A stretch of 64,000 bases of DNA from Dipylidium caninum (taxonomy: Eukaryota; Platyhelminthes; Cestoda; Cyclophyllidea; Dipylidiidae), in NCBI GenBank assembly GCA_017562135.1, contig QEYB01001046.1, forward strand, positions 5,394,001-5,458,000, written 5' to 3'. The notes beneath the pieces are model-generated. The model worked only from the letters and a program-made list of their open reading frames with translations. It was not told the origin of the DNA and made no database searches. Each line of letters starts with the position of its first letter. Within the stretch, counting starts at the first letter, position 1. Below, one piece after another: positions 60,059 to 64,000 of this stretch. The translations under genes were made by a program, and so were the position numbers.

Positions 60059-61844
60059 TATTGCACTTATTCTATGTTCGATTTATACGTCTCCAGCAAG
60101 TATATCATCCGAGCTTGAAAAAATCTACAAGACAACAGAAAATCCGGAAATGAAAATGAAAGGAATATCTGGTCATAATATAAAGAAAATGACCTCAAGA
60201 GAAATAGCAAACGCTTGGCAGGGGAAAAAATGCGGTGACAACGCAAATATAATTTTGCAGTGTCCGTTAGGATCAGTACGGTAAAATAAAAGTAAGCATA
60301 TGCGAAAAAGAACAACTGCCCAGGCAAACACCCAGCGGCGGCACCAGTGGAGTATGAATGCTCTCTAATGTGATCTGGTGCGGATAAACAACAGAATGTC
60401 GTAATGAGTACAGTATTACCGTGATAAACTCTGATTTGTAAGGAAAATTTCTTGCGGCAGATTGAATGAACTGTAGGCACATGATATTCTGACCAGATAT
60501 AATCGTGTTTCTTCAACGAGTTGAAAATAATGCCCTAAAATGGAACGGTTTGATAATTCTGTTAAAAGGAGACCTATGCACAAATTGTTAATTTCAAGGA
60601 GGCTCATGGGCAACAGCAAAACTGCCGCAAGGATATTCACGGCTGCAAATGGGTCAATTATTATCCACCCACAAGCGAAAAGGAAGTGATGAGCCAGGCA
60701 AGAAATTAAGCAAAGTAAACAGAAACTTAGCATCAGTCTAATAGTTCAAAAGCTGTAATTTAAGTGCACCCAAAAGTTAAAAAGTACTCGGAGAATCGTA
60801 ACAAGCAGTGACAAATAATCGATGTGCACAAAATTGGTTTTGAGAAGAGGGATGAATTTCATAGGGGTCGCTGAGAGAAATACCAGTTGATGGCCCATGT
60901 CTTTACTACATTACAGCGTAGAACCAATGCCAAGTATTAAATGTCTCAGATAAATATCGTGTAATTTAAAGGAATGTCACATAACGACTTATTCACGGGA
61001 AAGTACAATAGGAACCTGATGAAACTTTTAGTTACCGCACAATAAATTCATGATCCACTCTGCTTCATTTCAGTTTTTGTCATGATCATAATTTTCCTGT
61101 GTCTAAATTTGGTCAATTTTGTCATCTAACAAAATTAAGTAGATTCGAGTGCTAACAACTCATAACGCAAAACACAAACATGACCACCAAGCTTCATAAA
61201 AATGAAAATTATGACAAAGTATACGAACATGCAACTGTCAGCCAGTAAAATGGTCTATTTTTTGGCAAATGATCGCATAGTGGATAGATTCGAGTTAAAC
61301 CGGTTAGGGAAGCTGACCATTAGAGCGTCAAACTTGTGTTAATTTTCCAAAAATAGCTCTAAACTTCTGAAAATTATTGAGTGACGCTGTGCTGTATATC
61401 ATAATGCAAGAACCCCAAATATCAAGATATCTCAACATTTAAACTTAATCTCCCCATCATACTGGTGGCAGATTACAACACTACTTTAATCATCGTCTAG
61501 GGCGTATCAGAGACGCCTTTTCTTAATAACCTTGTTTTTTCAAAGAGTTGCATACCATCATTAACAGAATCAATTGTCGACCTTGACTGATAGGTCGAGT
61601 ACATAAACATATTTAAATTACCTACTGTTGGGCTCGGAGATAATTTCACTCCAGTGTGCTGTTGGTGTATTTCCCAAACGATTTTTTTCACTCACATATC
61701 TTTCGATTTGCTTAATTAGGCGATATCTAAATTTTAAACTTTTTACCCACGTTAATGAAACTAACGTTTACGTCTTCGCGAATATGAGTATATACGAACA
61801 TACGCATCAGCCCTCCTCACCCTTGATTTTCGGATTTATACCAG
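60059..61844. promoter_or_regulatory. Divergent intergenic region between CECR2-like and TOG genes
   Basis: The CECR2-like gene leaves to the left and the TOG gene to the right, so about 1.8 kb of AT-rich DNA should hold both promoters and any 5' noncoding exons. No TATA box or other core element stands out. A first coding exon of the TOG gene may also be hidden here. Confidence 0.4.
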
Positions 61845-63759
61845 TTGACTTATATTTGATGACTTATGGAAAGGAAAACGTTAAGCGCAAGAGTGGGGCT
61901 GTATCTCAAATAAAAAATTTGTTACAAAAGTTTTTAAAACTATTACCTGTAAAAATTGGCTGTCCTACGAACCAATGCAATTTTATCTCTTTGGAGCTTA
62001 CCGCACACATGTCGTCATTTTTGACTCTGTTGCAAAAGTTATTGGAAACCGACAATAAACAAATGGTTCGTGAATGCCTTTCTATAATAACGGTAAGTTA
62101 GGAATAAAATGAACGCCTTCAAACTATCGAAATTTAATAACGTAGGAATTTTAAATCCGGATTTTTAAATAGGGTCGTGTTGCCTCAGGCTAGACACAAT
62201 CCAGTAGCTATTTGCCTTCATCTTTTGTAAAATGTATATGTTCTACTGAGCATGAAATTTTTGATTTAAGCTTCTCATCGAGGGTCTTCCCACGAATATT
62301 GTGGTGAGCATTAAAGACTTTTTATTGGCTGCTCTCGTTCATCGCCTCGACGTTGAAAATGAACGTTTGCGAAGGCTTATTCGTATTATTACCTCATTAG
62401 TTTGCAAACACTTATCTCCTGAATGTGTCATTCAATTTATCCTTCCGAGACTACATAGCCACAATTTCAAGACAAAAAGGAATTCTATTGAAATCATTAC
62501 TGCGATTCTGTTAACTCTCAAAGTTACTACAATAGAAATAAGCCTGTTATGTGCTTATTTGACTGAAAGACTGTTTGATGAAGAAGCAATGGTAACTTAT
62601 CTGTTATACTTGATTTTTTAAACTCCTTCGCGAAAGTTTTACAATATTTAGGTAAGAGAGGCTGCACTCGGTTGTCTTACCGCACTCTTCTCCTTGAAGT
62701 GCATGTCGGAGGACCAGTTCGTCGACTCTCTCTCGACATGTATATCACAGACATTTGATGGAAGTACAGGGAGTACAATTCTCCATAGTATAATAGATCA
62801 TGTTAAAACGCATTCGCCTCCCCAGTTGCGCTGTGATGGTCTACTTATCTATGAATCAGGAATAAGACCTCAATTGTCTATGTTAAAATGGCCAATGATA
62901 TCTTTGGGTGTGTGCAACTGGCAAACCCAGTGAATATTTTAGCCCATTATAGACAAATGCAATTAATTTTCAGATGCTTTAAGGGATAGCAGCTCTGGAA
63001 TTTACAATGTTAGCCGCAAAACAAATAACTCAAAATGTAGAGTAAGTTGGGACATTATTTCTAATGGTATACATAAGTTTTCGCAATGGACTAATTATTC
63101 GTCTTTTCCATCAAGCTATACAAAATTTTACTCTTTATTGTGATTTAATAGGATCCGCTCATATTATGAAACACATTTGACAGGATTATTTTGAACCAAT
63201 TTCGTTGCACTATGTGAATTTGCAGTTTCTCGACCCGTCACCCTCGTCTTTCTTAATCTTAATAGCTTTTAATTTGGCACATGTTATCCCTTCTATCCTG
63301 CCATAAACATTGACGAGATTTTTGATGTGAGGTTTCACTCATCCTTGGCATTTAGGAGTCAAGTTGTACAAATGAAAGCGTCCATTGTCTCCACTGATTT
63401 CCTGCACCAAATAATGTACACCTTTAAATCCTCTAGGACCCAAAAACTTAGTCTAGTTCACTGCATACTCTTGCGCATTTCGCTGCTAGAGCACATCAGT
63501 ATTAATATACGAAGCCTTAATACAAATGAATGGTTTGCACATAAACGCTGACTGTTAATAAGAATCTAGTTTAACTGCAGATATTATTTAAATAGCTTTG
63601 TTCAGAGTAATTTTTTGAGGTACGAAATTGAAAATACTATTTCGTTAAAATATGATTGAACCTAGGCGACGACGGTGCCGCCTCAGCAAAAGCCTCCCTT
63701 GGCCACTGCTACTCGGAGCACCAGCCAGGGGAACAGCGGATACGTTGGACACTTCTCCG
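61845..63759 (+). CDS. TOG/HEAT-repeat microtubule-binding protein, 5' part
   Basis: Proposed plus-strand exons are 61845-62092, 62271-62591, 62652-62838 (or to 62907), 62974-63041, a doubtful exon near 63318-63551, and 63666-63759. The first four join in phase (0, 0, 1, 0). The chain has HEAT helices: ISLELTAHMSSFLTLLQKLL, FLLAALVHRLDVENERLRRL, FILPRLHSHNFKTKRNSIEI, and MVREAALGCLTALF. The R-rich start of the second repeat, HNFKTKR at the next, and VRE-A at the third follow the TOG-domain pattern of CLASP and TOGARAM/Crescerin proteins, which bind tubulin and regulate microtubule growth. A Ser/Thr/Pro-rich exon (PPQQKPPLATATRSTSQGN) follows, like the linker after TOG1. The protein continues off the right edge. 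CLASP versus TOGARAM cannot be settled here. Introns of 178, 60 and about 135 nt are short. Confidence 0.68.
62271..62591 (+). CDS. TOG-domain core exon
   Basis: A 321-base exon, phase 0 at both ends. It begins LLIEGLPTNIVVSIKDF after acceptor GATTTAAG and ends LFDEEAM before GTAACT. The next exon continues VREAALGC after TATTTAG, giving the expected uninterrupted HEAT repeat. Confidence 0.75.
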
Positions 63760-64000
63760 GTGAGGGCTTCTCCCGTCATCAAGAATACACTAAACTACCT
63801 CCTCTTGTTGCAATTTATATATATTACCGTTTTTACGGGCAATGACTGCATAGTTCTGGGGGTTAACCGCGACATGGGGCATCTCAATAATTGCGAACAC
63901 ATTATCCAAACATTTAATAAACTTATAGTGCTTGCACATATCGTGGAAAAAAGTAATTACTTTTGAAATTGATTGTACTTCTAGCTCTTCAGAATTCAGA
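63760..64000 (+). other. Right edge, probably intron of the TOG gene
   Basis: Follows donor CTCCG|GTGAGG. No further exon was recognised before the window ends. Confidence 0.5.

Overview
The window is eukaryotic nuclear DNA. Coding sequence is cut into exons with GT/AG borders and matching phases. The proteins belong to animal families (NIPA magnesium transporters, NOVA splicing factors, BCL9/Legless, CECR2-type chromatin factors, TOG-domain proteins, Ig-domain receptors). Introns range from kilobases down to 32, about 40 and 58 nt. Very small introns mixed with long ones, together with divergent animal proteins, point to a flatworm, most likely a tapeworm. That placement is inference. No rRNA, tRNA, CRISPR array or intact transposon was recognised.

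Layout. About 1-24.5 kb is relatively GC-rich, full of microsatellites, and holds only two supported exons, both minus strand, encoding consecutive Ig domains (1191-1688 and 5632-5895). Their gene continues off the left edge. From about 25 kb rightwards the DNA is AT-rich and gene-dense. A NIPA magnesium transporter runs 34387-25582 on minus. A NOVA-type KH protein runs 40506-37685 on minus. A BCL9/Legless homologue runs from about 53.5 kb to 44036 on minus. A CECR2-like DDT/WHIM protein starts at 60058 on minus and is last seen at 56655. A TOG/HEAT-repeat protein begins near 61.8 kb on plus and continues off the right edge.

Working together. BCL9 bridges beta-catenin and the Pygopus PHD finger in Wnt-dependent transcription. 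CECR2-like proteins serve ISWI chromatin remodelling. Both lie on one strand, the CECR2-like exons immediately upstream of the BCL9 exons, and no bromodomain was seen between them, so whether this is one transcript or two is the main structural question. NOVA would act in neuronal RNA processing, NIPA in membrane Mg2+ transport, and the TOG protein on microtubules. Nothing suggests that these three share a pathway with the Wnt pair.

Limits. Exon ends were set by eye from splice signals, phase and remembered family motifs. First exons, UTRs and some 3' exons are unresolved, especially in BCL9 (50.8-51.6 and 45.3-45.6 kb) and in the last TOG exons.
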